Source: Bacteroides sp. CAG:770 (GTDB lineage Bacteria > Bacteroidota > Bacteroidia > Bacteroidales > UBA932). Taken from it: a DNA stretch of 64,000 nucleotides. Location: assembly GCA_000435075.1 (NCBI GenBank), contig FR890577.1, forward strand, positions 1-64,000, read 5' to 3'. Shown piece by piece: positions 9,561 to 18,966 of the stretch. Both the position numbers and the translations under genes were made by a program. Each line of letters opens with the position of its first letter. Position 1 is the stretch's first letter. Below the pieces are notes generated by a model that had not been told where the DNA came from, did not search any database, and was given only the letters and a program-made list of their open reading frames with translations.

Positions 9561-9652
9561 TAAATTTGAAAAATCAATAACTCAAGCAGCGCAAGCACTA
9601 AACTTGAGCATATACAACACCGCCCGGCCTGCCGCTTCAAATTGGCAGGCCG
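9561..9652 (+). promoter_or_regulatory. Promoter box and strong leader hairpin of the ROK gene
   Basis: TAAATTTG (9561-9568) is a -7 candidate, with no good -33. In the leader a perfect 9-base inverted repeat, CGGCCTGCC (9625-9633) and GGCAGGCCG (9644-9652) with a 10-base loop, ends 9 bases before the ATG. It is not followed by a T run, so it is more likely an operator or a translation-blocking stem than a terminator. Confidence 0.5.
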
Positions 9653-9661
9653 AGCAAAAGA

Positions 9662-10876
9662 ATGAATAGTATCATGGCAGAAGGTTTTCTCAGTAATGTA
9701 AATGAAAAGAACGCAGTGCTTAAACAGAGAATCCTCAGTTTATGTATCGCGGACGGTGATTACAGCATATCTGATTTCAGCAAAGAGCTGGACAGCAGCA
9801 TTCCGACAATCACGAAACTTGTATCCGAACTGATCGAGGCAGGATACCTGAAAGATCTCGGCAAGGCCGGAATTTCCAGCGGCCGCAGACCGAGCATCTA
9901 CGGACTGAATCCGGACGCAGGATATATTGTCGGCATGGATGTCAGAAGGTATCACATAAGCGTCGCAGTAACAGACTTCAAAGGAAAGATTGTCGATTCC
10001 CAATCGGATATTCCATTTGCATTGACAAATACAGTGGAATCTTTCCACGACCTGTGCAACTTCATTCTCAAGCATATAACCAAACTCGGCATAAAGAAAG
10101 AGCAGGTTCTCTCTTACGGACTGAACCTGACGGGACGCGTAAATCACGTGACAGGTTATAGTTATTCCTATTTCATCGGAGAGGACAAGCCTATCGCGGC
10201 TACAATGGAAAGCTTCCTCGAACGCCCTGTATATATCGAAAATGACTCCAGGGCCATGTGCTTCGGAGAATATCGCGCCGGTATCGGCAAAAATGAGCAG
10301 AACATGATTTTCATCAATGTCAGCTGGGGTCTGGGAATGGGCATGATAATGGACGGAAAGCTGTACTACGGAAAATCAGGGTTCTCAGGTGAAATCGGAC
10401 ACGTTCCACTACTCTCAAACGACATAATCTGCCAATGCGGAAAGGTGGGTTGCCTCGAGACCGAAGCCTCAGGCTCTGCACTCCACAGGGAGTTCATAGA
10501 GAAACTCGCAGCAGGCAGGGCATCCATACTCTCTGAAAAATACAGAAAAGGAGAAGAAATCACCATTGAAGACATTACAGACGCATTAGCAGACGAAGAT
10601 ATGCTGGCAATCGAATGTATTGAGCATGTCGGCAAGACATTGGGAAAAGCATTGGCCGGACTCATAAACATCTTCAATCCGGAGCTCGTCGTCATCGGCG
10701 GAAGACTCAATGTCACGGGCGATTATCTCCTGCTGCCTATCAAGAGCGCAATCAACAAATATTCGCTCAATATGGTAAGCAAGGATTCAAGGATTGAAAT
10801 GTCCAAGCTGGGCAAGAACGCGGGACCTATCGGAGCCTGCATGCTTTCAAGAAGCCGTCTCCTTGGCCTGATGTAA
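9662..10876 (+). CDS. ROK-family transcriptional regulator (NagC-like)
   Basis: A 404-residue protein with an N-terminal winged helix (about 18-80; SISDFSKELDSSIPTITKLV is the recognition region), then a ROK domain. The ROK zinc site is visible as CQCGKVGC (Cys257, 259, 264) with His247 in GEIGH. The sugar-binding loop reads IENDSRA, keeping the Asp of sugar-kinase ROK proteins. Such proteins repress amino-sugar or other glycan genes and are relieved by a sugar or sugar phosphate. Divergence from a hexosaminidase makes GlcNAc metabolism the natural inference. An in-frame ATG at 9674 is an alternative start. Confidence 0.9.
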   Translation: MNSIMAEGFLSNVNEKNAVLKQRILSLCIADGDYSISDFSKELDSSIPTITKLVSELIEAGYLKDLGKAGISSGRRPSIYGLNPDAGYIVGMDVRRYHISVAVTDFKGKIVDSQSDIPFALTNTVESFHDLCNFILKHITKLGIKKEQVLSYGLNLTGRVNHVTGYSYSYFIGEDKPIAATMESFLERPVYIENDSRAMCFGEYRAGIGKNEQNMIFINVSWGLGMGMIMDGKLYYGKSGFSGEIGHVPLLSNDIICQCGKVGCLETEASGSALHREFIEKLAAGRASILSEKYRKGEEITIEDITDALADEDMLAIECIEHVGKTLGKALAGLINIFNPELVVIGGRLNVTGDYLLLPIKSAINKYSLNMVSKDSRIEMSKLGKNAGPIGACMLSRSRLLGLM

Positions 10877-10906
10877 ACAATTTCAAAATATCTAACAGGC
10901 TGAGTA

Positions 10907-10937
10907 TTGGATTATTGCGGACGAATTTGTAGCTTTG
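10907..10937 (+). promoter_or_regulatory. Promoter of the propeller lipoprotein gene
   Basis: TTG at 10907-10909 and TAGCTTTG at 10930-10937, 20 bases apart, match the -33/-7 pattern. The start near 10944 leaves a leader of about 24 bases. Confidence 0.65.
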
Positions 10938-10967
10938 GATTTGATTCACCTATAATATTTATCAATT

Positions 10968-12164
10968 ATGAAAGCTACAAGAATCCTAAGCGCCATAGTT
11001 ATCGGCGCATTCGCAGTTTTCTCATTTTCATGCAAGAAAGATTCTCCAACTGCGCCGGATACCCCAGGACCGAAACCTGAAAATCCTGACGAAACAGTCG
11101 TGCCTGCACCGGTCCCTATGGACACACTAGTCTATGCCTTTGGTCAGGAAGCGGTCAAGGACCAGACATATTACTATGCCACGATCTGGAAAGACGGCAA
11201 GAGAACCCTGCTCTCTGACGGCAAATATGACGCCTTCTGCAACGCCGCATTCGCAGACAACGAATATCTGTACGTGGTAGGCTGCGAGGCTACCGGCGAC
11301 CTGATAGACGACGGATTCTATGAACCGTACAATGCCAACAGAGGCGTCCTCTGGAAAGTCAAGATCGGGGATGAGACAAATGTGACCAAGACCAATCTCA
11401 GCGACGGAAAATACAACACATCCCCCATAGCAGTCACAGTAGTGGACGGAAAGGTCTATGCCGCAGGCTTCGACACGCCGAAGTTCGACAGAAGAGTCAT
11501 CATGTGGTCAGACGGACGGCAGGAATATCTTACTGACGGAAGTTCTGACGCCCTCGCGTATTGCATCTGCGCAGATGGAAAAGACATATATGTAGGCGGT
11601 TACATCCAGCCGGCAGACAACAAGTCGGGCGGAATCGCGACAATCTGGAAGAACGGCGTCGCACAAAGCCTGACGGACGGAAGCACAGTGGCGAAGGTCA
11701 ATGCTATCTGCGTGGACAACGGCAAGGTCTATGCGGCCGGAGCGGAAAAAGTATCTGGCGGACGCTGGAAGGGAGTCCTCTGGATAGACGGCAAAGCACA
11801 GTATTTCACGGAAGAGGCCGGCACTGAAGTCTGCGGACTTTACGTTAAAGACGGAAAGTATGTCATCTCAGGGAACATGACCGGAACAGGTTCTGCCAGC
11901 GACATTTCCGTCTATGTATGGACCAATGACGGTGCGACCAAGATTTCCTCCGGCGATGTGTGCCAGGGCACAGGTCTGTCTGTCGTAGGTAAGGATGTCT
12001 ATGTATGTGGCAATCAGTTCATTGGCTATACAGAAGACTACACGGAAATCTATAACGGATATCTCTGGAAAAACGGCGAACTTCAGACTCTGGAAGTAGA
12101 AGCCCAGGACTACTCGCTCTGGGGAGTGACTTTCGCATCAGTTCCTAAGAATAAGCCAGAATAA
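10968..12164 (+). CDS. Surface lipoprotein of seven propeller-like repeats
   Basis: A 398-residue protein with a signal peptide ending FSFSC (Cys22) and a Pro-rich linker (residues 27-47). The rest is about seven repeats of roughly 45-55 residues, each with the pattern IW(K/S)(D/N)G, then LTDG or LSDG, then a strand such as GKVYAAG or DIYVGGY. This strongly suggests a seven-bladed beta-propeller, with each DG turn joining strands. I do not recognise a named family, and the repeats show no catalytic residues. A role in binding a glycan or protein at the cell surface is only a guess from the fold. A terminator follows directly. Confidence 0.7.
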   Translation: MKATRILSAIVIGAFAVFSFSCKKDSPTAPDTPGPKPENPDETVVPAPVPMDTLVYAFGQEAVKDQTYYYATIWKDGKRTLLSDGKYDAFCNAAFADNEYLYVVGCEATGDLIDDGFYEPYNANRGVLWKVKIGDETNVTKTNLSDGKYNTSPIAVTVVDGKVYAAGFDTPKFDRRVIMWSDGRQEYLTDGSSDALAYCICADGKDIYVGGYIQPADNKSGGIATIWKNGVAQSLTDGSTVAKVNAICVDNGKVYAAGAEKVSGGRWKGVLWIDGKAQYFTEEAGTEVCGLYVKDGKYVISGNMTGTGSASDISVYVWTNDGATKISSGDVCQGTGLSVVGKDVYVCGNQFIGYTEDYTEIYNGYLWKNGELQTLEVEAQDYSLWGVTFASVPKNKPE

Positions 12165-12183
12165 TCACCGGACAATCAGTTGT

Positions 12184-12225
12184 ACAGCTCAGGCCCAACT
12201 ATCTGCAGGACTTGAGCTGTTTTTC
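12184..12225 (+). terminator. Intrinsic terminator of the propeller lipoprotein gene
   Basis: ACAGCTCA (12184-12191) pairs perfectly with TGAGCTGT (12213-12220), followed by TTTTT. The right arm lies within the last codons of the convergent C45-like gene, whose stop is at 12199. Confidence 0.7.
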
Positions 12226-13881
12226 GATTTCCATACGCTCCGACTCCTTCATCGGAAGGGTCAATGCCTTCTGCAGGCAACTGGAAGCCTCATCCCCACG
12301 ACCCACGGAAAGATAATAATGGCTAAGGGTCTTGTAAGTATTATAATATTCCGGATTCAGGGAAACATACAACTTCAATGAATCATCAGGAAATGGCAGT
12401 CCGAGATGGGCAGCTTTCTGAATCACATACGTCATGCGCTTAAACTCCAGGACATTCCTAAATTCCTGAGAATGCACGAATGAATCCTCAGGAATTTCAT
12501 CGGAAACGGATTCAATGTCAGAAGAAAAATCAGAAGAGAATACCTTTTCCAAGTCATAGCAGACGAACTTTCCACACTGCCAAGGCGAAGTGGACACCCA
12601 TATTTTCCTCTCCTCAGGGCGAAAAATCACAGAGTGCATCGCCAGCAGCTGATTGATAGCCAGTTCATTGCAATAACCTACAGACTTGCCGCCCTCACCT
12701 CGCATATCACGTAAGATGCAGGCAGCCGAGGCTACTGAAACACGGCCGGCAGAATCGAGAAGTTCCTCTACCCTGCGGAAACGATGCATGCTGTCCGACA
12801 TACGGATATTCTCGACATTGACAGGATCATCCTTGAAAAGGTTTGACTGATAATGGTTTGTGCAAATGATTCTGGTTACTGAAGAATCAGATGCGGCCGG
12901 ATCGTACAACGCCATTGAAGACGGAGTCTTTTCAATAATTGCCACCCTCCTGTCATTGACAGAACCCACCATTATCGACTCTGAAACGAAGGTGCTGTAC
13001 TCCCCCGCGATTTTCCATGCCTCCTCAATGGTGGAGGCATATTGGAGTATTCGCTTGGTCAATATCGATATCGGAGTGGCAGACATCGTAGGCACCTCAA
13101 GCTTGGAGGCATTGATAGTTACGGTCAGGCCCTCGGTGTTCATTCCCGAAAGGACACCCAACATTCCCGGCCAGGTAACAGAGACATAAGCATAACCAGA
13201 GTCAGGTTTCTCAAAGAGTATCAGTTTGTTACGGGCAAAATCCTCACCCATGTAAAAGTCGAAGTTACGCCCGATTATCATCGATGAATCCTCAGAATCC
13301 TTGCCCCAGGCGGCAAAAGAAGTGCATCCGACAAGCATGTAATCCTGCATGACGTGACCGATGTCGTGGGCCGAATGGTACTGCATCTGCCTCTCGTAAG
13401 GATTTCCGAAATCGTCGAATTCATGGGTACATGAGGCAGACATAGCCTTGATTTCCTGACGATATTCCAGAGGGACGCTCTGCCCCAGACGCCTGTTGAA
13501 AATCGTGATAAAGTAATGCAGAAAATCGCGATAACGCTTGCTGGGAACCATCTCGAAAAGTTTGTCAGTAAAAGCCTTTTCCTGTATATAAAGCAGGTCA
13601 GGAGCCAGCTTGCCGATTGCCTCTCCCCTCTCGAATGCGGAACCGGAAACCTTCATCTCCCAGAGCCCTTCCGCATTGATACGCAATGCATTGTCCTTCC
13701 ATCTGCGGAGGCTGTCGGACACGATTTCCGCATTCCCTTCCGTAGGCGAAAACTCCGGCTCATCCAGATCCGCAGTCGCATGAAGCGCCACACAGACAGT
13801 TGCAAGCACCAGGGTTACAGCCAGAATACAGGCAAGACCCCACAAGAGCAGTTTGAGAAATAACTTGGCAAAACGTGACAT
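12199..13881 (-). CDS. C45-like NTN hydrolase, membrane-anchored, in the polyene cluster
   Basis: A 560-residue protein with one N-terminal membrane helix (about 8-33), then a domain of the C45/acyl-CoA:6-aminopenicillanate acyltransferase and choloylglycine-hydrolase superfamily. The presumed nucleophile is Cys186 in LVGCTSFAAWG, followed by GRNFDFY and TWPGMLGVLSGMNTEGL, both usual in the fold. Activation would expose Cys186 as a new N-terminus. The last 60 residues look TPR-like (TYKTLSHYYLSVGRGDEAS). C45 proteins recur in flexirubin and aryl-polyene clusters, where an acyl transfer or hydrolysis step during attachment or release of the lipid is assumed. It is the last gene of the export block, 8 bases after the MMPL fusion gene. 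Confidence 0.75.
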   Translation of the reverse strand: MSRFAKLFLKLLLWGLACILAVTLVLATVCVALHATADLDEPEFSPTEGNAEIVSDSLRRWKDNALRINAEGLWEMKVSGSAFERGEAIGKLAPDLLYIQEKAFTDKLFEMVPSKRYRDFLHYFITIFNRRLGQSVPLEYRQEIKAMSASCTHEFDDFGNPYERQMQYHSAHDIGHVMQDYMLVGCTSFAAWGKDSEDSSMIIGRNFDFYMGEDFARNKLILFEKPDSGYAYVSVTWPGMLGVLSGMNTEGLTVTINASKLEVPTMSATPISILTKRILQYASTIEEAWKIAGEYSTFVSESIMVGSVNDRRVAIIEKTPSSMALYDPAASDSSVTRIICTNHYQSNLFKDDPVNVENIRMSDSMHRFRRVEELLDSAGRVSVASAACILRDMRGEGGKSVGYCNELAINQLLAMHSVIFRPEERKIWVSTSPWQCGKFVCYDLEKVFSSDFSSDIESVSDEIPEDSFVHSQEFRNVLEFKRMTYVIQKAAHLGLPFPDDSLKLYVSLNPEYYNTYKTLSHYYLSVGRGDEASSCLQKALTLPMKESERMEIEKQLKSCR

Positions 13882-13889
13882 AACTTCAT

Positions 13890-16800
13890 CTAAAACTTCA
13901 ATATATAGAATGTATTGGAAGTGACAGCATCATTGGAACGGACAGTCATCTTCAATCCGACCGTAGAGGCAATTGTTTCCATTCTTGAATGGGATATGAA
14001 ATTCAGTTCGCCCTGAGTACGGTTGAATGCAAGAATACGGGTGGAGAACACTTCGCTCAATGCAGTAACTTTCTGTCCCTTCGCATTTTCCGAATCAGAA
14101 TCGCGCACCAGAATCATACCTCCCAGCAACAGTTTTTCAGCACATCTTCTTATCAATGCCTCCTGCGCCTGTGGATCGAGATAATGCAGCATATCGCTGA
14201 TTACAAACGCATTGCTCTCAGGAAGTTCACATTCTGACGCATTGCCGCACCTGAACTCGAGATCCGGAAGATTCTTCAGAAGCCAGGAGTTCTGCGCAAC
14301 TGCTATCTTGTCAGCATCATAGTCAATGCCGATAATCCGTCTCTCCGGACAATACATGGAAAGCATGAAATCCATCTGTCCCATGCCGCAGCCTATATCG
14401 GTTATCCTGCCCTCTCTTGGAAGGACAGAGTGGAAAAACGAGTAACTGTCCTCCATCTTGGTCTTGACCTTCACATACCACTCAGTCACAGGACCTTTGT
14501 ATATATAGGAAGAGACCAGAGCCTTACGGAAATACGGATTCACAGGGCTGTCATACTTCCTGCACAATTCAGCATATTCCGCCTTCACAATAGCAGATAT
14601 ACGGGACGTAAGTTCATGATACTCAACGCCGGCAGACTGGACAGGCGGCAGGATTTCAGTAACGGCAATGCCTTCCGTCATATTGAAGCCCTGATTCTTC
14701 GGAGCAATTCTCCAGTTGCCATAGAATACCACAGGTATGACAGGAACTCCGACCTGCGATGCAAGATAGAAAGCTCCCTTATGGAACCTCTTGATTTTGC
14801 CGTTCAAGGATCGTGTCCCCTCAGGGAAAACAGCAAGACACCAGCCGTCTGCCACATCCACGCGCAATCTTTCAAGAGACTTCTCATAGCCTTCAGAACG
14901 GCTGTAATAGCCTAGGAATCTGGAAATCACCCCGAACAGTGGAGAAGTCAGCACCCAGTCGGCCACCATAAACTTCACCTTCGGGAAGGTCGCCAGAATC
15001 ATTATTATGTCCAGAGAAGACTGATGATTTGCGACAATGACTCCCGCCTCGCCATTCCAGCTTCTAATCAGTTCTCCGTCAGGTCCGATACGCTTAGGAT
15101 GAACGAACGCAGCATAGCCTACCAGAATACGGCATGCCCTGTGCAGCATCCAGCCGATTGCAGCCTGTCTTGAACTCTTCTTTGCTGGAACAAGCATGGC
15201 CACGAAACTAAGCAGCATGATGAATGCACTGCCAAGCACAGGAGGTATGTAGAAAACGATATTGCGCAGAATAGCCCAAAGCGTGAACGGCGGACGTCCC
15301 TGCGAGGTAGGTTTCGTAACAAAGGCATTGAAAATCACCGGCTCTGCAGTATAGGCGACGAGCACTACGGCGAACATTCCGAGAATTGTTATAATCGCGA
15401 TGGAATGAAGTGCCGGATGGCGGGCAAAGACCAGTGCTCCGATTCCCACTATCATTGTAAAGGCAGAGAAGAATATCGCCGTCTTGTGAGGGTCAAGTAA
15501 CTTCTTGCCGGTCTTGTACTTATAGAGAAGGCCCTCCATGATGAAGATACTGAAATCGTCTCCCATACCGAAAATGAAAGTGGACAGGATGATGTTCACT
15601 ATATTGAACTGGACTCCCAGCATACCCATAATTCCCGTGATTATCACCCAGCTGATAGCCATAGGGAGGAAACTCAGCAAGGCCAGTTCCAGACGACCGT
15701 AAGAAAGCCAGAGAACGAAGAAAATCAGGAACGAGGAGATGAATAGTATCAGATAAAAGTCATTGTTGATTCCCTCTGCAGCCTTTCCCGCAAAATATCC
15801 CTGGTCGAAAATCACGACATCATGGTCATCCGCAAACCTCGCATACACTTCGTCAATGTTTTCCTTGTCCATTGTCACCTGAGTGATGAACATCTTCAAG
15901 TCATCGGAAGCGCCCACCCAGCTGGTAAATGCCTCAGGGACAGACTTGTCGCTGAAATAATCCAGAGGTTCATACTTCCTGGAGAGCCTTGCAAGAGCAC
16001 CGTCGAATGCATCTTCCCGGAATCCGTAACGAAGGGCGGCAGCCCTGACCTCGGCAGTCAGTTTCTCGACACGTTCATCGCTCCACCAGGCATTCCATTT
16101 GGCTATTCTTGCCTGCTGTTCCTCCGGACCGCAAATAAATGAGTCACCGTCTGAGAAACCCTCCACAAGGCCTTCAACTCGCATTGACTCAAGCTTTTGC
16201 GAAGTGTTTCCATAGGTTTCGTATGCCTCTTCTGCAGTTCTGCCTACGCTTACGAACATAACTGTCTTCATGCTGTCCGCAGTTTCCGCTGTAAGTATCT
16301 GTTCGGCTTCCTTGAGTTTAGGCTCCCAGTAAGTCAGCCCCATCATATCACTCTCGAAGCCGACTTTTGTGGACATATAAACACAAACAGCCGTCAGAAC
16401 CACAAGCGCTCCCTTCAGCCACTTATTCTTGTCATACGGATAAGAACTTATCTTTTCAATGACGCGGAGCACTCTCCCTTCTCGCAGATCCGCCTGTCCC
16501 ACAAGGAATTGCGGAAGAAAGACAAGACAGAAAAGCATTGTTCCGACCAGGGTCAATGCTGCAAAGAGTCCGAAGTCCTGGAGAAGTCCTGACGAGGTGA
16601 AAAGCAATCCGGCAAACGCACCGACTGTAGTCACGCTCCCGATTATCAATGGATTACAAAGTTCATCAAGCAGCTGAGGTATGTCATGCACATAGTTCTG
16701 ATGAGCCAGCAGATGAATGGAATAACTCAGGGCGATACCCATGATGGCAGCACCCGCACCCACTGCAATTCCCGAAATGCTTCCGCACAGCAGCCATGAC

Positions 16801-17744
16801 ATGGCCAAAGCGAAGATTGCTCCATATAGTACGGGACAGAGTATCAGGAAGATGGAACGCCTGCGCTTGAACACGGCAAGTATAAACAGGACAATGATAA
16901 TCAGTGCAACAATGGAAGTGGAATAAGTATCGCGCTTAATCTGTCTCGCATTATAGACACTCATTACAGGGCCGCCGAAATAATGCATCCTGACCGTCGG
17001 AAATTCCTTCGACAATGTATCCAGGGCGGCATCTATAACATTGACAAGCTTGTCATTACGTCCTGTCTCTCCGGACGCGAAGGCTGGCTCAATAAATGAC
17101 AACATTGTCTTTCCCCCGGGCGTGAAAACATGTCCGTCACGGATGACATAGTCTGTGGCGGGATTGAGCCTGGAGGTTCTGGACATGACACTGCCTGCGA
17201 TTGCCAGCGGGTCTGCCATGATATAGTCTTTCATCGCAAATCCTGCCGGCGAAATCAGATTTATGTAATCATTCATTATCGCCGAATCCACCGCCTCAGG
17301 AGAATCCAGTTCAGAAAGACGCTCATAATCGGAGTCTTCCATAAATGACGGCAGATGGTCAAGCACGAAATTGATCATCCCTGCAGCATCAGCCTGACCG
17401 ATGCTCCCTACATATTTGTCGATGATTCTGTCCTCTCCGCCAAGTATCTCCCCGAGCCTGTCCGAAGCTAAATAAAGGCTGTCAAGCGTCTCGGCTTCAG
17501 GCACTTCGGATGTATCAGCAGCATTGAACATGACGATAATCTTGTCGCTCACTTTCAGGTGCGAAAAGACATCAGCCATGTTGGCCGTGTTCTTGGACGA
17601 CGGAAAGAATGAGGTGATGTTTTCTTCGAATTGTATTCTGGAGGCCATCAGGACAAGCACGGCAATGCTGGCGAACAATGACGTCCAGAAAGCAGCCCGA
17701 TGGTTTCTGAACCAATAATATAGTCTTATGAAAAATCTGGACAT
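13890..17744 (-). CDS. MMPL exporter fused to acyltransferase and methyltransferase
   Basis: A 1284-residue three-part protein. Residues 1 to about 810 form an MMPL/RND-type exporter: two repeats of a large periplasmic loop plus a helix bundle (for example TSIVALIIIVLFILAVF and the GMGDDFSIFIMEG segment). About 860-1060 is a PlsC-type acyltransferase with NHQSSLD (HX4D catalytic motif) and FPEGTRS. The C-terminus (about 1120-1284) is a SAM methyltransferase with DIGCGMGQMDF. Separate MMPL, acyltransferase and methyltransferase proteins are usual in aryl-polyene clusters, so one chain probably finishes and exports the polyene lipid. It starts one base after the glycosyltransferase stop. No frameshift is seen. 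Confidence 0.88.
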   Translation of the reverse strand: MSRFFIRLYYWFRNHRAAFWTSLFASIAVLVLMASRIQFEENITSFFPSSKNTANMADVFSHLKVSDKIIVMFNAADTSEVPEAETLDSLYLASDRLGEILGGEDRIIDKYVGSIGQADAAGMINFVLDHLPSFMEDSDYERLSELDSPEAVDSAIMNDYINLISPAGFAMKDYIMADPLAIAGSVMSRTSRLNPATDYVIRDGHVFTPGGKTMLSFIEPAFASGETGRNDKLVNVIDAALDTLSKEFPTVRMHYFGGPVMSVYNARQIKRDTYSTSIVALIIIVLFILAVFKRRRSIFLILCPVLYGAIFALAMSWLLCGSISGIAVGAGAAIMGIALSYSIHLLAHQNYVHDIPQLLDELCNPLIIGSVTTVGAFAGLLFTSSGLLQDFGLFAALTLVGTMLFCLVFLPQFLVGQADLREGRVLRVIEKISSYPYDKNKWLKGALVVLTAVCVYMSTKVGFESDMMGLTYWEPKLKEAEQILTAETADSMKTVMFVSVGRTAEEAYETYGNTSQKLESMRVEGLVEGFSDGDSFICGPEEQQARIAKWNAWWSDERVEKLTAEVRAAALRYGFREDAFDGALARLSRKYEPLDYFSDKSVPEAFTSWVGASDDLKMFITQVTMDKENIDEVYARFADDHDVVIFDQGYFAGKAAEGINNDFYLILFISSFLIFFVLWLSYGRLELALLSFLPMAISWVIITGIMGMLGVQFNIVNIILSTFIFGMGDDFSIFIMEGLLYKYKTGKKLLDPHKTAIFFSAFTMIVGIGALVFARHPALHSIAIITILGMFAVVLVAYTAEPVIFNAFVTKPTSQGRPPFTLWAILRNIVFYIPPVLGSAFIMLLSFVAMLVPAKKSSRQAAIGWMLHRACRILVGYAAFVHPKRIGPDGELIRSWNGEAGVIVANHQSSLDIIMILATFPKVKFMVADWVLTSPLFGVISRFLGYYSRSEGYEKSLERLRVDVADGWCLAVFPEGTRSLNGKIKRFHKGAFYLASQVGVPVIPVVFYGNWRIAPKNQGFNMTEGIAVTEILPPVQSAGVEYHELTSRISAIVKAEYAELCRKYDSPVNPYFRKALVSSYIYKGPVTEWYVKVKTKMEDSYSFFHSVLPREGRITDIGCGMGQMDFMLSMYCPERRIIGIDYDADKIAVAQNSWLLKNLPDLEFRCGNASECELPESNAFVISDMLHYLDPQAQEALIRRCAEKLLLGGMILVRDSDSENAKGQKVTALSEVFSTRILAFNRTQGELNFISHSRMETIASTVGLKMTVRSNDAVTSNTFYILKF

Positions 17745-17745
17745 C

Positions 17746-18966
17746 TTACTGAGGATTTGACGGTCGGCGGAAAAACGAGAGCAGCAACATTGACACGACC
17801 CAACACAGAACAGCCAGCACTATTCCGAAAATGATACTTCCGAAAATATACTGGACAAGAATATCGCCGATGGACGTCATGTCGATCTGCCGGAACGAAA
17901 TTATCACCGGCTGGCCCAGCAGTTTGCAACCAGTCCAATAACCGCCGAAAATGATGAACGGAATCAGCGGAGGAAGGCTGATATTTGCCGCCACCAATGT
18001 TATGACTTTATTGAGTTTTAAGATGTGTGCCAATGCAAACGCACAAATCATCTGATATCCCCAAATCGGCATCACTCCCATGAAAACGCCGAACCCGATA
18101 GCCGAAGCAATACGTGCATTGCTTTCAGGCGAATGGATTATATTCCTGTCAATGAAAGACTTGATGTTCTTCCACGAAAGTTTCCTGAAAAAATTCGCCG
18201 GCCATCTCCAGAGCAGGCAATACAGGACAAGAAGAGTATTCAGAATACTGATCTTGGTGAAGTCCCGGAATGGTCTGAAATGCGAAACCCGCTCTCCTTC
18301 AGGCGGATAATATACACGCACAGGTATATTCTTCACCGGAACACCCCTCCATGCCGTAAAGACAAGCATTTCCAGTTCGAATTCATATCCACCTGTCAGA
18401 AGATGCGACCCGAGCGAAATCTTGTCCAGCGGATAGGCCCTGAAACCTGACTGCGTATCTTCCAGACGGACACCCGTTTCAAGTCTGAACCAGAAATTCG
18501 AGAACCGATTGGCAAAGGTATTCTTGCCAGGCATACCATCGGCATTGAGGTCACGCGCACCTACCAGCAAAGTCCCGGGATTCTGCTCAATGGCATCCAC
18601 AAACTTCGGTATATCAGACGGATAATGCTGTCCGTCAGAGTCCATTGTTATCGCATACCGGAATCCGAGTCTTTGCGCATAAGCCATCCCGCACTGAAGG
18701 GCAACGCCTTTCCCCTGGTTACGTTCCTGTGTCAATGACCTGATACGTTCTCCGAAAGAGCTGATTATCTGAGCGGTCCCGTCAGTGCAGCCGTCATTGA
18801 CAACAATTATATCTCTGCAATACTCTAGTGCTTCATCAATGACAGACGCCAGCGTCCCGGCATTGTTGTATGTCGGTATTATCACGCAGCATCTCAGGGT
18901 CCTTAGCCTCTCAATGCAATTTTCGGTTTTGGCTTGAGTTCCGTCGTTCATCTGATTCTCAGTCAA
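17746..18966 (-). CDS. GT2 glycosyltransferase fused to DUF2062
   Basis: A 406-residue protein. Residues about 27-250 are a family 2 glycosyltransferase (dolichol-phosphate-mannose-synthase type) with VIIPTYNNAGTL, IVVNDGCTDGT and the metal-binding MDSDGQH. The C-terminal part (about 270-395), with several membrane helices and GFGVFMGVMPIWGYQ, is DUF2062. This fusion is common in flexirubin and aryl-polyene clusters, where the sugar or lipid acceptor is not established. It overlaps the lipoprotein gene upstream by 8 bases and is followed after one base by the exporter, so all are translated from one message. Confidence 0.88.
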   Translation of the reverse strand: MTENQMNDGTQAKTENCIERLRTLRCCVIIPTYNNAGTLASVIDEALEYCRDIIVVNDGCTDGTAQIISSFGERIRSLTQERNQGKGVALQCGMAYAQRLGFRYAITMDSDGQHYPSDIPKFVDAIEQNPGTLLVGARDLNADGMPGKNTFANRFSNFWFRLETGVRLEDTQSGFRAYPLDKISLGSHLLTGGYEFELEMLVFTAWRGVPVKNIPVRVYYPPEGERVSHFRPFRDFTKISILNTLLVLYCLLWRWPANFFRKLSWKNIKSFIDRNIIHSPESNARIASAIGFGVFMGVMPIWGYQMICAFALAHILKLNKVITLVAANISLPPLIPFIIFGGYWTGCKLLGQPVIISFRQIDMTSIGDILVQYIFGSIIFGIVLAVLCWVVSMLLLSFFRRPSNPQ

